Shown one piece after another: positions 55,863-64,000 of a stretch of DNA of 64,000 bases (within the stretch, counting starts at the first letter, position 1; the number at the start of each line of letters is the position of its first letter). The stretch lies in contig NZ_CP119108.1 of the NCBI RefSeq assembly GCF_029094505.1, positions 1,488,001 to 1,552,000 of the forward strand, given 5' to 3'. Source of the DNA: Microbacterium horticulturae (lineage in GTDB: Bacteria > Actinomycetota > Actinomycetes > Actinomycetales > Microbacteriaceae). Under the pieces are notes generated by a model. It was given only the letters and a program-made list of their open reading frames with translations, was not told the DNA's origin and searched no databases. Both the position numbers and the translations under genes were made by a program.

Positions 55863-56948
55863 ATGGGCGCACGTCGGGCGGGTCTGGTCGCGGTCACGGT
55901 CACGGTGTTGGTCCTCGTGACCGGGTGCACCCCCACCTCCTCGAACCTGCCGGCCACCGGCATCCCGTCCTCGTCCGCCACCGGCGACGCGACGATCGTG
56001 CGCGGGCTCGAGGCACCCTGGTCGCTGGCGATGCTTCCGGACGGTGGTGCGCTCGTGTCGCAGCGTGACGACGGCAGGATCCTGGAGATCTCGGCCGTCG
56101 ACCACGCCCTGCGCGAGGTGGGCACCGTGCCCGGCGTCGTTGCCCAGAGCGAGGCGGGCCTGAACGGCATCGCGGTCTGGAAGGGCGACGGCGGCACCTG
56201 GCTGTACGCCTACCACGCGTCCGCGGACGACAATCGGGTGGTGCGGATGCCACTGCTCGGTCCCTCGGGCTCGTATCGGCTCGGTGATGCCCAGATCGTG
56301 CTGCGCGGCATCCGCAAGGCGTCGTTCCACAACGGCGGCCGGCTCGCGTTCGGACCCGACGGGATGCTGTACGTCACGACCGGGGACGCGGGCCAGTCCT
56401 CGGACGCACAGGACACGTCGAGCCTGAACGGCAAGATCCTCCGCATCACCCCCGAGGGAGCGCCCGCCCCCGGCAACGCTTTCGGCAACGCGGTCTACAG
56501 CTACGGCCACCGCAACGTGCAGGGGATCGCCTGGACCGGTGACGGCGTGATGTGGGCCGACGAGTTCGGTCAGGACACCTGGGATGAGCTGAACGTCATC
56601 GTTCCCGGCGGTGATTACGGCTGGCCGGTCGTCGAGGGCATCGCGCATGACGACCGGTATCGAGATCCGCTGCTGCAGTGGCACACCGACGAGGCGAGCC
56701 CGAGCGGCCTGACGGCAGTCGGCGACGTGCTGTATCTGGCCTGCCTGCGCGGTGAGCGGCTATGGCGGGTGAAGACCGACGGCGACAGCGTCGTCGGCGA
56801 GCCGGTGGCGTTGCTGCAGGGGAACGGACGACTGAGGGATGCCGCGCTCGCCGAAGACGGGACGCTCTGGGTGCTCACGAACAACACCGACGGACGAGGC
56901 AGTCCTCGGGAAGGCGACGATCGCGTCCTGCGGTTCGCAGTAACGTGA
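55863..56948 (+). CDS. PQQ-type glucose/sorbosone dehydrogenase-like lipoprotein
   Basis: A 361-residue secreted beta-propeller of the GSDH family. The signal peptide ends LVLVTGC, with Cys as the lipidation site. HNGGRLAFGPDGMLYVTTGD and GHRNVQGIAW are characteristic of soluble aldose sugar dehydrogenases. Many actinobacterial members are called PQQ-dependent sugar dehydrogenase without biochemical proof. Acts at the outer face of the membrane. Confidence 0.9.
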   Translation: MGARRAGLVAVTVTVLVLVTGCTPTSSNLPATGIPSSSATGDATIVRGLEAPWSLAMLPDGGALVSQRDDGRILEISAVDHALREVGTVPGVVAQSEAGLNGIAVWKGDGGTWLYAYHASADDNRVVRMPLLGPSGSYRLGDAQIVLRGIRKASFHNGGRLAFGPDGMLYVTTGDAGQSSDAQDTSSLNGKILRITPEGAPAPGNAFGNAVYSYGHRNVQGIAWTGDGVMWADEFGQDTWDELNVIVPGGDYGWPVVEGIAHDDRYRDPLLQWHTDEASPSGLTAVGDVLYLACLRGERLWRVKTDGDSVVGEPVALLQGNGRLRDAALAEDGTLWVLTNNTDGRGSPREGDDRVLRFAVT

Positions 56949-56952
56949 CGGC

Positions 56953-58626
56953 ATGACCACAATCGGCCGCGGCCTGCAACCGGGTGGCACCCACCTGGTA
57001 GAGAATCAGCCGGAATGGCGCGTCGACGTCGACGAATACGCCTTGAACCTCCCGCTCACGCAGGGCGTGGAGGCGTTCGGCGCCGGCTGGGCGGGCGACG
57101 ACCTGCACGAGATCGGCGCGCTCGTGGGCAGCGAGGACTTCCAGCGCGATGCGTTCCTCGCCCATGCGCACCCGCCCGTCGCCCACACCTTCGATCGTTG
57201 GGGCTTTCGGCTCGATGAGGTCGAGTACGACGAGTCGTACCACCGCATCATCGGATCCGCGATCGCCCGCGGTGCGCACACCTCGGCGTGGGCCGACCCG
57301 CGTCCGGGCGCTGCCGTCGCGCGTGCAGCGGCCTTCATGCTGTTCGCACAGATCGAGCCGGGTCATGCCTGCCCGATCTCGATGACGCATTCGGCCGTGG
57401 CATCCCTCAAAGAATCCCCGTGGATCGCCGACACGTGGCTGCCCCGGTTGTACTCACGCGAGTACGACCGGCACCTGCTGCCGGCCAGCCAGAAGCCGAG
57501 CGCCCTGATCGGCATGGCCATGACCGAGAAGCAGGGCGGGTCGGACGTGCGGGCCAACACCACGGTCGGCGTGCACGTGAGTGGGCACAGCTACCAGATC
57601 AGCGGGCACAAATGGTTCTGCTCGGCGCCGATGTCAGACGCTTTCCTCGTGCTCGCACAGACTCGCCGCGGCGGGACGGAAGAGGGCCTTTCGTGCCTCT
57701 TCGTGCCGCGCGTGCTGCCCCACGGACAGCGAAACGTGTTCCGCATCCAACGACTGAAAGACAAGGTCGGCAACAGGTCGAACGCCTCGGCCGAGATCGA
57801 GTTCGACGGTACTGTGGGACGTCTCCTGGGGGAGCCGGGGCGTGGCGTGCGCACGATCATCGAGATGGTGCAGCGCACGCGCCTCGACTGCGTCTTGGGG
57901 ACCGCCGCCGGCATGCGACAGAGCGTCGCCGAGGCGGTCTGGCACGCGCGAGGCCGGCGCGCGTTCGGCCGGGATTTGGTCGATCAGCCGGCGATGACCG
58001 CAGTGCTGGCTGATCTTGCGCTTGAGTCGGAGGCCGCGATGCTTATGGGGCTGCGGCTCGCGCAGGCCTTTGAGGCCGAGGCGTCAGCAGCCGACGTTGC
58101 ATTTCGACGCCTCGCCACCCCGGTGTCCAAGTACTGGGTGTGCAAGCGGGGTCCGCAACACGCCTACGAGGCCATGGAATGTCTCGGCGGCAACGGCTAC
58201 ACCGAGACTTTCCCGCTGGGGCGGCGGTTCCGCGAGCAGCCGGTGATGGCGATCTGGGAGGGCTCGGGAAACGTCATCGCCCTCGACGTCTTGCGTGCGC
58301 TCGCCCGCGACCCCGAATCCGCGGCCGCCCTGCAGGACGAGCTGGCATCGACACAGGGAGCGCATCGACTGCTCGACGCGCATGTCGCACGCACGATGGC
58401 GCTGCTGCATGAGATCGCGAAGGACGATCTGGATGCCGCGGCCGCCCACGCGCGCCGGCTCACCGAGGATCTCGCGCTGGCCCTGCAGGCGAGCGTGATG
58501 CTGCGTCACGCGCCGCAGGTCGATGCCGAGGCGTTCCTCTCAGCGCGCCTCGGCGACGACCGCGGATGGCAGTACGGGGTGCTGCCGCGCGGGACGGATG
58601 CCGCGGCCATCGTGGCGCGGCACTGA
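56953..58626 (+). CDS. Acyl-CoA dehydrogenase family protein, AidB-like
   Basis: A 557-residue flavoprotein. The N-terminal layout (VENQPEWRVDVDEYALN...), MAMTEKQGGSDVRANTT and YEAMECLGGNGYTE match AidB, the alkylation-inducible ACAD relative that binds DNA and protects against alkylating agents in E. coli. TAACGT (56941-56946) six bases before the ATG gives a leaderless start within the end of the upstream gene. Enzymatic substrate unknown. Confidence 0.9.
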   Translation: MTTIGRGLQPGGTHLVENQPEWRVDVDEYALNLPLTQGVEAFGAGWAGDDLHEIGALVGSEDFQRDAFLAHAHPPVAHTFDRWGFRLDEVEYDESYHRIIGSAIARGAHTSAWADPRPGAAVARAAAFMLFAQIEPGHACPISMTHSAVASLKESPWIADTWLPRLYSREYDRHLLPASQKPSALIGMAMTEKQGGSDVRANTTVGVHVSGHSYQISGHKWFCSAPMSDAFLVLAQTRRGGTEEGLSCLFVPRVLPHGQRNVFRIQRLKDKVGNRSNASAEIEFDGTVGRLLGEPGRGVRTIIEMVQRTRLDCVLGTAAGMRQSVAEAVWHARGRRAFGRDLVDQPAMTAVLADLALESEAAMLMGLRLAQAFEAEASAADVAFRRLATPVSKYWVCKRGPQHAYEAMECLGGNGYTETFPLGRRFREQPVMAIWEGSGNVIALDVLRALARDPESAAALQDELASTQGAHRLLDAHVARTMALLHEIAKDDLDAAAAHARRLTEDLALALQASVMLRHAPQVDAEAFLSARLGDDRGWQYGVLPRGTDAAAIVARH

Positions 58627-58629
58627 ACA

Positions 58630-59385
58630 TCAGCGCTCGGGGAACTTGCTCGGCAGGCAGGTCATGACCAGCACGGCGATACTGCCGAACGGAACCAGGG
58701 CGAGGAACACGAAACCCCAGGCGAAACCCGCGTCGCGCAGTCGTCGGACGAGCACGGCGAGGGTCGGGATGAAGAGTGCGAGTTCCCAGAGCCCGGCGAG
58801 CATGAACAGCGCGCTGCCGATGAGCGAGACGCCGGCGGTGGACGTGTTGCCGGCGGCGATGCCCGCCGTCGCCGACAGGATGATCACGAGACCGATGATG
58901 TACAGGACCAGGAAGACCGCGTAGTTCGCCAGGATCCACCACCAGTACTCGGCGCGTCCTGCGCGACCGGTGAACGTGGCGTACTTGCTGAAGACCGTGC
59001 GGATGGCGTCTGCCAGGCTGCGGACGACCGGGCGGTCGTCTTCGGGCGATCGCCACATCCCCACGGGCAGTGCCGCGGGCGCGGCGTAGCCGGCATATCC
59101 GGGCTGTGCGGCATAGGGCTGCTGCGCGCCGGGGTAGCCCTGCTGTGTGCCGGGGTAGCCCTGCTGTGTGCCGGGGTAGCCCTGCTGTGTGCCGGGGTAG
59201 CCCTGTGTGGTCTGGTAGGCCTGCTGACCGACGGGGTACGCCGGCTGCGCGGGTGCCGCGGGAACCTCGGGCTGCGCGGCACGGGTCTCCGAGGACCAGG
59301 CGACGCCGTTCCACCACCGCTGTCCGTCGCCTCCCTGCGGGTCGGGGTACCAGCCGGCCGGGGGCAGGGATGAGGGCGTGCTCAC
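58630..59385 (-). CDS. DUF2510-DUF805 membrane protein with GYPGTQQ repeats
   Basis: A 251-residue protein. It has an N-terminal DUF2510 motif (PAGWYPDPQGGDGQRWWNGVAWS), a Gln/Pro/Tyr-rich linker with four GYPG[TA]QQ heptads encoded by 21-bp tandem repeats near 59128-59211, and a C-terminal DUF805 domain with four hydrophobic helices. GTG 59385 has AGGAG upstream. Function unknown; DUF805 proteins are small membrane proteins. Confidence 0.88.
   Translation of the reverse strand: MSTPSSLPPAGWYPDPQGGDGQRWWNGVAWSSETRAAQPEVPAAPAQPAYPVGQQAYQTTQGYPGTQQGYPGTQQGYPGTQQGYPGAQQPYAAQPGYAGYAAPAALPVGMWRSPEDDRPVVRSLADAIRTVFSKYATFTGRAGRAEYWWWILANYAVFLVLYIIGLVIILSATAGIAAGNTSTAGVSLIGSALFMLAGLWELALFIPTLAVLVRRLRDAGFAWGFVFLALVPFGSIAVLVMTCLPSKFPER
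59128..59211 (-). repeat. 21-bp in-frame tandem repeat in the DUF805 gene
   Basis: About four copies of a 21-bp unit, three nearly identical. Each encodes GYPGTQQ (the last GYPGAQQ). Repeat number is likely to vary between strains. Confidence 0.75.
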
Positions 59386-59454
59386 GGGCGATCGTCTCCT
59401 TGAAGTGGGGAAAGGCGGTACCCCCACCGTAGTGGGTGCGCCTAGCCTGGTCGG

Positions 59455-60636
59455 GTGGGGCTGAGGATGTTCATAGGTGGCGGGATCGCGGTGATCGCGA
59501 TGGTCACTGCTGCGATCCCGAGTGCGGCGGCACCGCCGAGTGCAGCGGCGCCGGCCGCGGCATCCCTCACCGTCGTCGCCGGCACCGAAGACGATCTGAT
59601 CGCGCAGGCACGCACGCGCGTGGACGCGCTCAGCCTGCGCGAGAAGGCAGCGTCGGTGGTCATGGGAACCATTCCGACCACCGACGCCGCGCTCCTGCAC
59701 GACGACATGCGCCGCAGCGGCGCGGGCGGCTTCATCCTCATGGGTTCGAACGTCCCCGGCGATGAACCGGCGCTTCGGAAGCTGACCTCCGCGCTGACGA
59801 TCGACCCCGCGGTGCCGCCGTTGATCGCCGTCGACGAGGAGGGCGGAGACGTCACACGGCTGCCGTGGGATCGCTTCCCGGCGGCCCGGCAGGTGCGCGA
59901 TGACGCGCCCGACGTGGCGCGGCGGGCTTTCGCTGCCCGCGCCGCGCTCGTGCAGCGCGCCGGGATCGGCGTGAACTTCGGCGTCATCGCCGACGTCACT
60001 GACGACGCCGCCTCGTTCATCTACGACCGTGTGCTGGGTACGACACCGGATGCCGCGGCCGACCGCGTCGCCGCGGCGGTCGACGGTGAGTCGGGGCAGG
60101 TGCTGACGACGCTCAAGCACTTTCCCGGCCACGGGGCGGTCGAGGGCAACTCGCACGTGATGATCCCCTCCACGACGCTGTCGAAGGCGGAGTGGGAGAA
60201 GACGGATGCCGTTCCCTTTGCCGCTGGCATCGACGCGGGTGCCCCGCTATTGATGTTCGGGCACCTCGCCTACACCTCCGTCGATACGGCGCCCGCGTCG
60301 CTGTCGGCCACGTGGCACGAGATCGCGCGTGACGAGCTCGGCTTCACCGGCGTTGCTATCACCGACGACCTGGGCATGCTGCAGGCGTCCGGCGTGCCCG
60401 CCTATGCGGACCCGGTCGCCAATGCGGTGCAGGCGCTCGTCGCGGGCAACGACATGGTGCTGACGGTCATGTACACGACGCCCGAGTCGGTGACGGCGAT
60501 CACCGAGGGCATCGTCGCCGCGGTGAAGGACGGCACGCTCAGCGAGGAACGGCTCGACGAGGCGGCCGTCCGCGTGATGCGGCTGCGGCTGCAGACAGCG
60601 GCAGCGGGGCGCGGGCTGCAGCCGGTCGAGCCGTGA
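59455..60636 (+). CDS. Secreted GH3 protein, NagZ-like, with altered catalytic dyad
   Basis: A 393-residue protein with an N-terminal signal-like helix (FIGGGIAVIAMVTAAIPSAAA). KHFPGHG at 221-227 is the N-acetylhexosamine-binding motif of NagZ, and Asp304 in AITDDLGM is the expected nucleophile. The DxH acid/base dyad of NagZ reads Asn232-Ser-His234 here. GTG 59455 is six bases after TAGCCT (59443-59448). Likely acts on cell-wall or exogenous N-acetylglucosaminides, or may be a weak or non-classical hydrolase. Confidence 0.85.
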   Translation: MGLRMFIGGGIAVIAMVTAAIPSAAAPPSAAAPAAASLTVVAGTEDDLIAQARTRVDALSLREKAASVVMGTIPTTDAALLHDDMRRSGAGGFILMGSNVPGDEPALRKLTSALTIDPAVPPLIAVDEEGGDVTRLPWDRFPAARQVRDDAPDVARRAFAARAALVQRAGIGVNFGVIADVTDDAASFIYDRVLGTTPDAAADRVAAAVDGESGQVLTTLKHFPGHGAVEGNSHVMIPSTTLSKAEWEKTDAVPFAAGIDAGAPLLMFGHLAYTSVDTAPASLSATWHEIARDELGFTGVAITDDLGMLQASGVPAYADPVANAVQALVAGNDMVLTVMYTTPESVTAITEGIVAAVKDGTLSEERLDEAAVRVMRLRLQTAAAGRGLQPVEP

Positions 60637-60639
60637 CGC

Positions 60640-61368
60640 TCACCGCTCCGAGGGAGGCGCCTCGGCCGGTTCGATCAGCTCGGGGCCGTTGTTGCGCACG
60701 TTGCCGACGGCCTTCGAGACGGGGAAGTCGGTGAGGGTCTCGGCGACGTCGGGTGCGGCGTCGATCGCGGCATCGAGGATGTCGCCCACGTTCTCGGTCG
60801 TGGGGTCGAGCCAGGCGTCGGCGAAGTCGGGGTCGAGGAACAGCGGCATGCGATCGTGGATCGAGCCGAGGTGCCCGATCGAGTCGCGGGTGAGGATAGT
60901 GAAGCTCAGCACCCATCGCGCCGGGTCGTCGTCTTTCAGCTCCGGGTTCTTCCACCATTCGTAGAGCCCGGCGAAGAACATCGGGGAGTCGTCGCCCGGA
61001 TGGATGTAGTGCGGGATCTTCAGCCCCTCGACCGTCTTCCATTCGTAGTAGCCGGATGCCGGGACCACCGCGCGTCGCTTGATCAGGGCGTTGCGGAACA
61101 TCGGCTTGTCTTCGACCTCTTCGGCGCGGGCGTTGAACGCGCGCGAGCCGATGGAGAGGTCTTTCGCCCATGAGGGGACCAGACCCCACCGGGCCGAGGC
61201 CAGGCGGCGGGTGGGGGGCTCGGTCTTGATGGAGTCGAGGACGATCGCCGCCTGGTCGGTCGGTGCGACGTTGTACGACGGCGCTGGCAGATCGTCGCCC
61301 TCCACGTCGACGCGCAACACGCCCACGAGCTCGGAACCGGCATCGGCGACCACGAACCTTCCGCACAT
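60640..61368 (-). CDS. SOS response-associated peptidase (SRAP, YedK/HMCES family)
   Basis: A 242-residue SRAP-domain protein. Met removal exposes Cys2 (MCGRFVV), which forms the thiazolidine crosslink to abasic sites. Asn in YNVAPT, Glu in SGYYEWK and His in LGSIHDRMP complete the conserved set. It shields abasic sites in single-stranded DNA. TAGGCT lies six bases before the ATG. Ends 3 bp from the convergent GH3 gene. Confidence 0.94.
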   Translation of the reverse strand: MCGRFVVADAGSELVGVLRVDVEGDDLPAPSYNVAPTDQAAIVLDSIKTEPPTRRLASARWGLVPSWAKDLSIGSRAFNARAEEVEDKPMFRNALIKRRAVVPASGYYEWKTVEGLKIPHYIHPGDDSPMFFAGLYEWWKNPELKDDDPARWVLSFTILTRDSIGHLGSIHDRMPLFLDPDFADAWLDPTTENVGDILDAAIDAAPDVAETLTDFPVSKAVGNVRNNGPELIEPAEAPPSER

Positions 61369-61448
61369 GGCTTCAGCCTACGGTGAGGCGCCGACATCCC
61401 GCAGAGACAGCCGGCCGCGGCATCCATAGCCTCTGTCGACACCCCACG

Positions 61449-61520
61449 AGACGAGGAGATCTCACGAAACGAGGAGAGAAACCCGCTCGGCGGTACTCGT
61501 CCGGTGAGATCTCCTCGTCT
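61449..61520. repeat. Perfect 17-bp inverted repeat with 38-nt loop
   Basis: 61449-61465 is the exact reverse complement of 61504-61520. The core (GACGAGGAGATCTC) contains the AGATCT hexamer, and a third partial copy (ACGAGGAGAG) lies inside the loop. It is in the 200-bp gap between two genes on the minus strand and could be a terminator for the App1-like gene or a dispersed repeat. Confidence 0.6.
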
Positions 61521-61570
61521 GGTGCGGACGCGGCCGCTGGCGACGGGGCCGCGGGGGCTGTGAGGATGCC

Positions 61571-62608
61571 CTAGTCCCGGGCGATCCCGGCGTCTTCCAG
61601 GCGCTCGAGCAGAGCCGCGCCGTCGTCGCCGCTGACCCACGGCACCGCGGAGGCCGAGTGGTCGTTCACCGTGGTGCGCCCACCGGCGAGGACCGCCTGC
61701 GTCGACGACAGGCGCCGGATCGCGACCGCGGAGACGCTCTCCGGGTGATTGCCGGCGAACGCGGTGTAGACGGCGTCGTCGGCCTGCCCGTCGTCGCCGA
61801 TCAGCAGCCATTTGATCTGCGGGAACTGCTCGGCCAGCCGCTCGAGGTTCGCGCTCTTGTGTTCGATACCGCTGCGGAACCACCGGTCGTGTGTCGGCCC
61901 CCAGTCGGTCAGAAGCACCGCGCCGGCGGGGAACAGATGCCGGCTGAGAAACCGCAGCAGCGTCGGTCCCACGTTCCATGCCCCCGTGGAGAGGTAGACG
62001 ACCGGCGCCCCGGGGTTCTCGCGCACCAGCCGCTCCAGCAGAACAGACATCCCCGGCACCGGCTGGCGGGCGTGCTCGTCGACGACGAAGGAGTTCCACG
62101 CCGCTACCAGCGGACGCGGCAGGGCCGTGACCATGACGGTGTCGTCGACATCGCAGACGATCCCGAAGCGCGTATCGTCGCCCACCACGAACACCCGTGT
62201 CTCGACCGGCTCGCCGTCTTCGACCGACATCGCCACGGCGTGCCAGCCGGGGGAGAGGTCCGCCTGCAGCACGGTGTCGACGACGCCGCCTCGGTCGGCG
62301 ACGACCTCGTGCGTCGCGTCGCCGATGCGCACGGTGACCTGCGCGAAGCCGATCGGGACCGCCAAGAAGCTGCGCCAGCCCCGCACGGACGAGTACTCGC
62401 TGCCGGCATCGCGTCGTCCTGCCGGGGTGATGAGGACGCGCCCCAGCACCCGCACCCAGCCGGCCCCGCCGTAGCCGGGGAAGGCCGCGACGGTGGGAGT
62501 GAGGCCGAGCTTGCGCGCACGTCGCTCTCGCCACGCGTGGAACCGGTATTCCAGGCGCGCGAGCCACAGCACATCGGCGCGCTGCGTCGCGGCGGAGTTC
62601 TCGGGCAT
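61571..62608 (-). CDS. App1-like phosphatidate phosphatase domain protein (DUF2183)
   Basis: A 345-residue protein. CDVDDTVMVT has the DxDxT motif of HAD-like phosphatases, and FPQIKWLLIGDDGQAD supplies the downstream acidic motif of the APP1 (PF09949) catalytic domain. ATG 62608 (MPENSAATQRADVLWLARLEYRFHAW). Yeast App1 hydrolyses phosphatidate; bacterial members are uncharacterised. Neighbour of a DedA membrane protein 5 bp upstream, suggesting a joint role in lipid handling. Confidence 0.88.
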   Translation of the reverse strand: MPENSAATQRADVLWLARLEYRFHAWRERRARKLGLTPTVAAFPGYGGAGWVRVLGRVLITPAGRRDAGSEYSSVRGWRSFLAVPIGFAQVTVRIGDATHEVVADRGGVVDTVLQADLSPGWHAVAMSVEDGEPVETRVFVVGDDTRFGIVCDVDDTVMVTALPRPLVAAWNSFVVDEHARQPVPGMSVLLERLVRENPGAPVVYLSTGAWNVGPTLLRFLSRHLFPAGAVLLTDWGPTHDRWFRSGIEHKSANLERLAEQFPQIKWLLIGDDGQADDAVYTAFAGNHPESVSAVAIRRLSSTQAVLAGGRTTVNDHSASAVPWVSGDDGAALLERLEDAGIARD

Positions 62609-62613
62609 CCGTC

Positions 62614-63297
62614 TCAGTCTCGCATGGCGGCGCCGTCGCTCCCAACGGACGGCTCGGCCTCTTCGCGGAGGTGCCGGCGCTCGATGCGCTCGAGCAGCTT
62701 CTTGCTGGCCACCACGAGCAAGAGGAAGGCGACGATCACGCCGATGAAGATGTAGCCGGCGATGTGCACGGTGTCGGCGGCATCCCGGTAGGTGTGGGCG
62801 GCGATCGAGACCACCGTGACGTACATGCTCGCCCACAGCACGCATGCGGGCGCCGTCCAGGCGAGAAAGCGCCGATACCGGTATCCGCTCATGCCCACAG
62901 TGAGCGGCACGACCGAGTGCAGCACCGGCAGGAAGCGCGAGACCAGGATGGCGATGCCGCCTCGTCGGGTCACATACCGCTCGGCGCGCTGCCAGTGGTT
63001 CTCGCCGATCCAGCCGCCGATCCGGGAGGTGCGGATCCGCGGCCCCAAGCGGCGGCCGAGCCAGAACCCGATGCTCTCGCCGATCAGCGAGGCCACGATG
63101 ATCGTCGCGACGAGCCCGGCGCCCTCCCAGAACGACTCCACCGCGGTGCCGGCGACCATCACGATCGTGTCGCCGGGGACGAACAGCCCCACCAGCACAC
63201 TCGTCTCGAGCATCATCGCCACCCCGGCGATGAACACGCGCCAGATCGGGGCGACGCTCTGCACGGAGTCGAGCAGGCCGGTGAGCAGATCGTTCAC
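62614..63297 (-). CDS. DedA family (VTT/SNARE-associated) membrane protein
   Basis: A 227-residue DedA protein with the family features GLFVPGDTIVMVAG, ESIGFWLGRRLG and SRFLPVLHSVVPLTVGMSGYRY. DedA proteins are lipid scramblases/flippases needed for envelope homeostasis. GTG 63297 is seven bases after TAAGCT (63305-63310). An upstream in-frame extension is rejected as it overlaps the divergent gene. Probably one operon with the App1-like gene. Confidence 0.93.
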   Translation of the reverse strand: MNDLLTGLLDSVQSVAPIWRVFIAGVAMMLETSVLVGLFVPGDTIVMVAGTAVESFWEGAGLVATIIVASLIGESIGFWLGRRLGPRIRTSRIGGWIGENHWQRAERYVTRRGGIAILVSRFLPVLHSVVPLTVGMSGYRYRRFLAWTAPACVLWASMYVTVVSIAAHTYRDAADTVHIAGYIFIGVIVAFLLLVVASKKLLERIERRHLREEAEPSVGSDGAAMRD

Positions 63298-63339
63298 CCC
63301 GCCGAGCTTACGGGCGCGCGGCACCTCTAGCCTGGGAGC

Positions 63340-64000
63340 ATGCCCCAGGTCTTGGCCCCCCGCGCGGAGCTGCCGTGGTGCGATCCGGGCGACGTGTTCG
63401 ACGCCGTCGCAGCGCTCCACGACGGCGTCTTCTGGCTGGATGCCGGACCCGGTGCGATCGAGGGGGTCAGCATCATCGGCTGGGGTGTTCCCGACGACGC
63501 CGCGAACGTGCGCCGTGCGGTCGTCACCGGCGGCGACGGCCCGTTCCGCGGGGGCTGGGTCGGCTGGTTCGGGTACGAGAGGGGCGCGGCCTTCGCAGGG
63601 GCCCCGGTGGCAGCATCCACTCCCGGCATCCCCGACGAACTCCTGCTCGCCGTGCGCGGATTCGCGGTCTTCGACCACGCCGAGCGCACGGTGACCTGTC
63701 ATGGCGACATCGACATCGAGAGGCCCGCACCACGCCTTCGGCAGGCGCCGCGAGCCATGGCATCCCACGCCCGCAGCCGTCACACGCCGGCGGAGTACGC
63801 GGCGCTGATCGCCCGGTGCCGCGACGCGATCCGCGCCGGCGACGCGTACCAGCTGTGCCTGACCACGCGGTTCGAGGTCGACGGCGACGTGGACCCGATC
63901 ACCGCGCACCGCGCGCTGCGCGAAGCCACGCCCGCGCACCACGGCGGAATCATCCGCAGCGGCGGAGTCGCGCTGGTGAGTGCGAGTCCGGAGCGCTTCC
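63340..64000 (+). CDS. Chorismate-binding enzyme, PabB/TrpE-like (partial, runs off the right edge)
   Basis: The first 220 residues of a component I synthase. GGWVGWFGYE near residue 81, then YAALIARCRDAIRAGDAYQLCLTTRF and LVSASPERF match the start of the chorismate-binding domain of aminodeoxychorismate or anthranilate synthase. The short N-terminal domain and lack of the Trp-binding LLES motif favour PabB (folate branch). ATG 63340 is six bases after TAGCCT (63328-63333). Confidence 0.87.
   Translation, partial: MPQVLAPRAELPWCDPGDVFDAVAALHDGVFWLDAGPGAIEGVSIIGWGVPDDAANVRRAVVTGGDGPFRGGWVGWFGYERGAAFAGAPVAASTPGIPDELLLAVRGFAVFDHAERTVTCHGDIDIERPAPRLRQAPRAMASHARSRHTPAEYAALIARCRDAIRAGDAYQLCLTTRFEVDGDVDPITAHRALREATPAHHGGIIRSGGVALVSASPERF

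Overview
The window is high-GC DNA with dense, mostly non-overlapping genes and many ATGA/GTGA translational overlaps. The gene complement (tig-clpP1-clpP2-clpX, rplU-rpmA-obgE-proB-proA-nadD-rsfS, valS, ileS-folC-DUF4233-ndk, an RNase E/G with an acidic N-terminus, a T-box in front of ileS) points to an actinobacterium. Protein style suggests the Microbacteriaceae, probably Microbacterium or a close relative; this is inference from gene order and sequence style, not a database match.

Layout. 0-9 kb: a two-component/ABC drug-export-like operon running off the left edge, aminopeptidase N, an RpiB-type isomerase coupled to a Nei/Fpg DNA glycosylase, and a second sensor kinase/response regulator pair. 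9-16.9 kb: Dps, gamma-carbonic anhydrase plus a membrane protein, tRNA-Gly(UCC) and tRNA-Pro(UGG), then the protein-quality-control block tig, TPR protein, clpP1, clpP2, clpX. 16.9-25.5 kb: a methyltransferase and M3 peptidase divergent from an ArsR-type regulator across a 14-bp tandem operator, valS, and a small accessory block (RHH protein, VOC protein, DUF559-type protein) lying between two direct copies of a ~92-bp dispersed hairpin repeat. 25.7-31.4 kb: T-box leader, ileS, folC, DUF4233, ndk. 31.4-41.9 kb: VKOR-like protein, RNase E/G, DUF4031 protein, ribosomal proteins L21/L27, Obg, proline biosynthesis, NadD, RsfS. 41.87-44.26 kb: tRNA-Ala(GGC) followed by a ~2.3-kb insertion bounded by a 43-bp direct repeat of the tRNA 3' end, carrying no recognisable integrase but an unfamiliar HExxH protein and a small membrane protein. 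44.4-53.8 kb: an SDR, then a TetR regulator divergent from a peptide/oligosaccharide-type ABC importer with a GH3 glycosidase. 53.8-64 kb: isochorismatase-like hydrolase with an NCS1 permease, a PQQ-type sugar dehydrogenase lipoprotein, AidB-like acyl-CoA dehydrogenase, DUF2510/DUF805 membrane protein, a NagZ-like GH3 protein, an SRAP/YedK protein, an App1-like phosphatase, a DedA protein and the start of a PabB/TrpE-type enzyme cut by the right edge.

How it works together: most of the window is core housekeeping (translation, proteolysis, folate/proline/NAD synthesis). The adaptable parts are the carbohydrate-uptake operon, whose TetR regulator has two evenly spaced palindromes over an excellent promoter, and the two accessory spots (between valS and ileS, and at tRNA-Ala). 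A recurrent feature is an actinobacterial -10 hexamer (TANNNT) placed 6-7 nt before an ATG/GTG, implying many leaderless mRNAs; this was also used to choose several starts.
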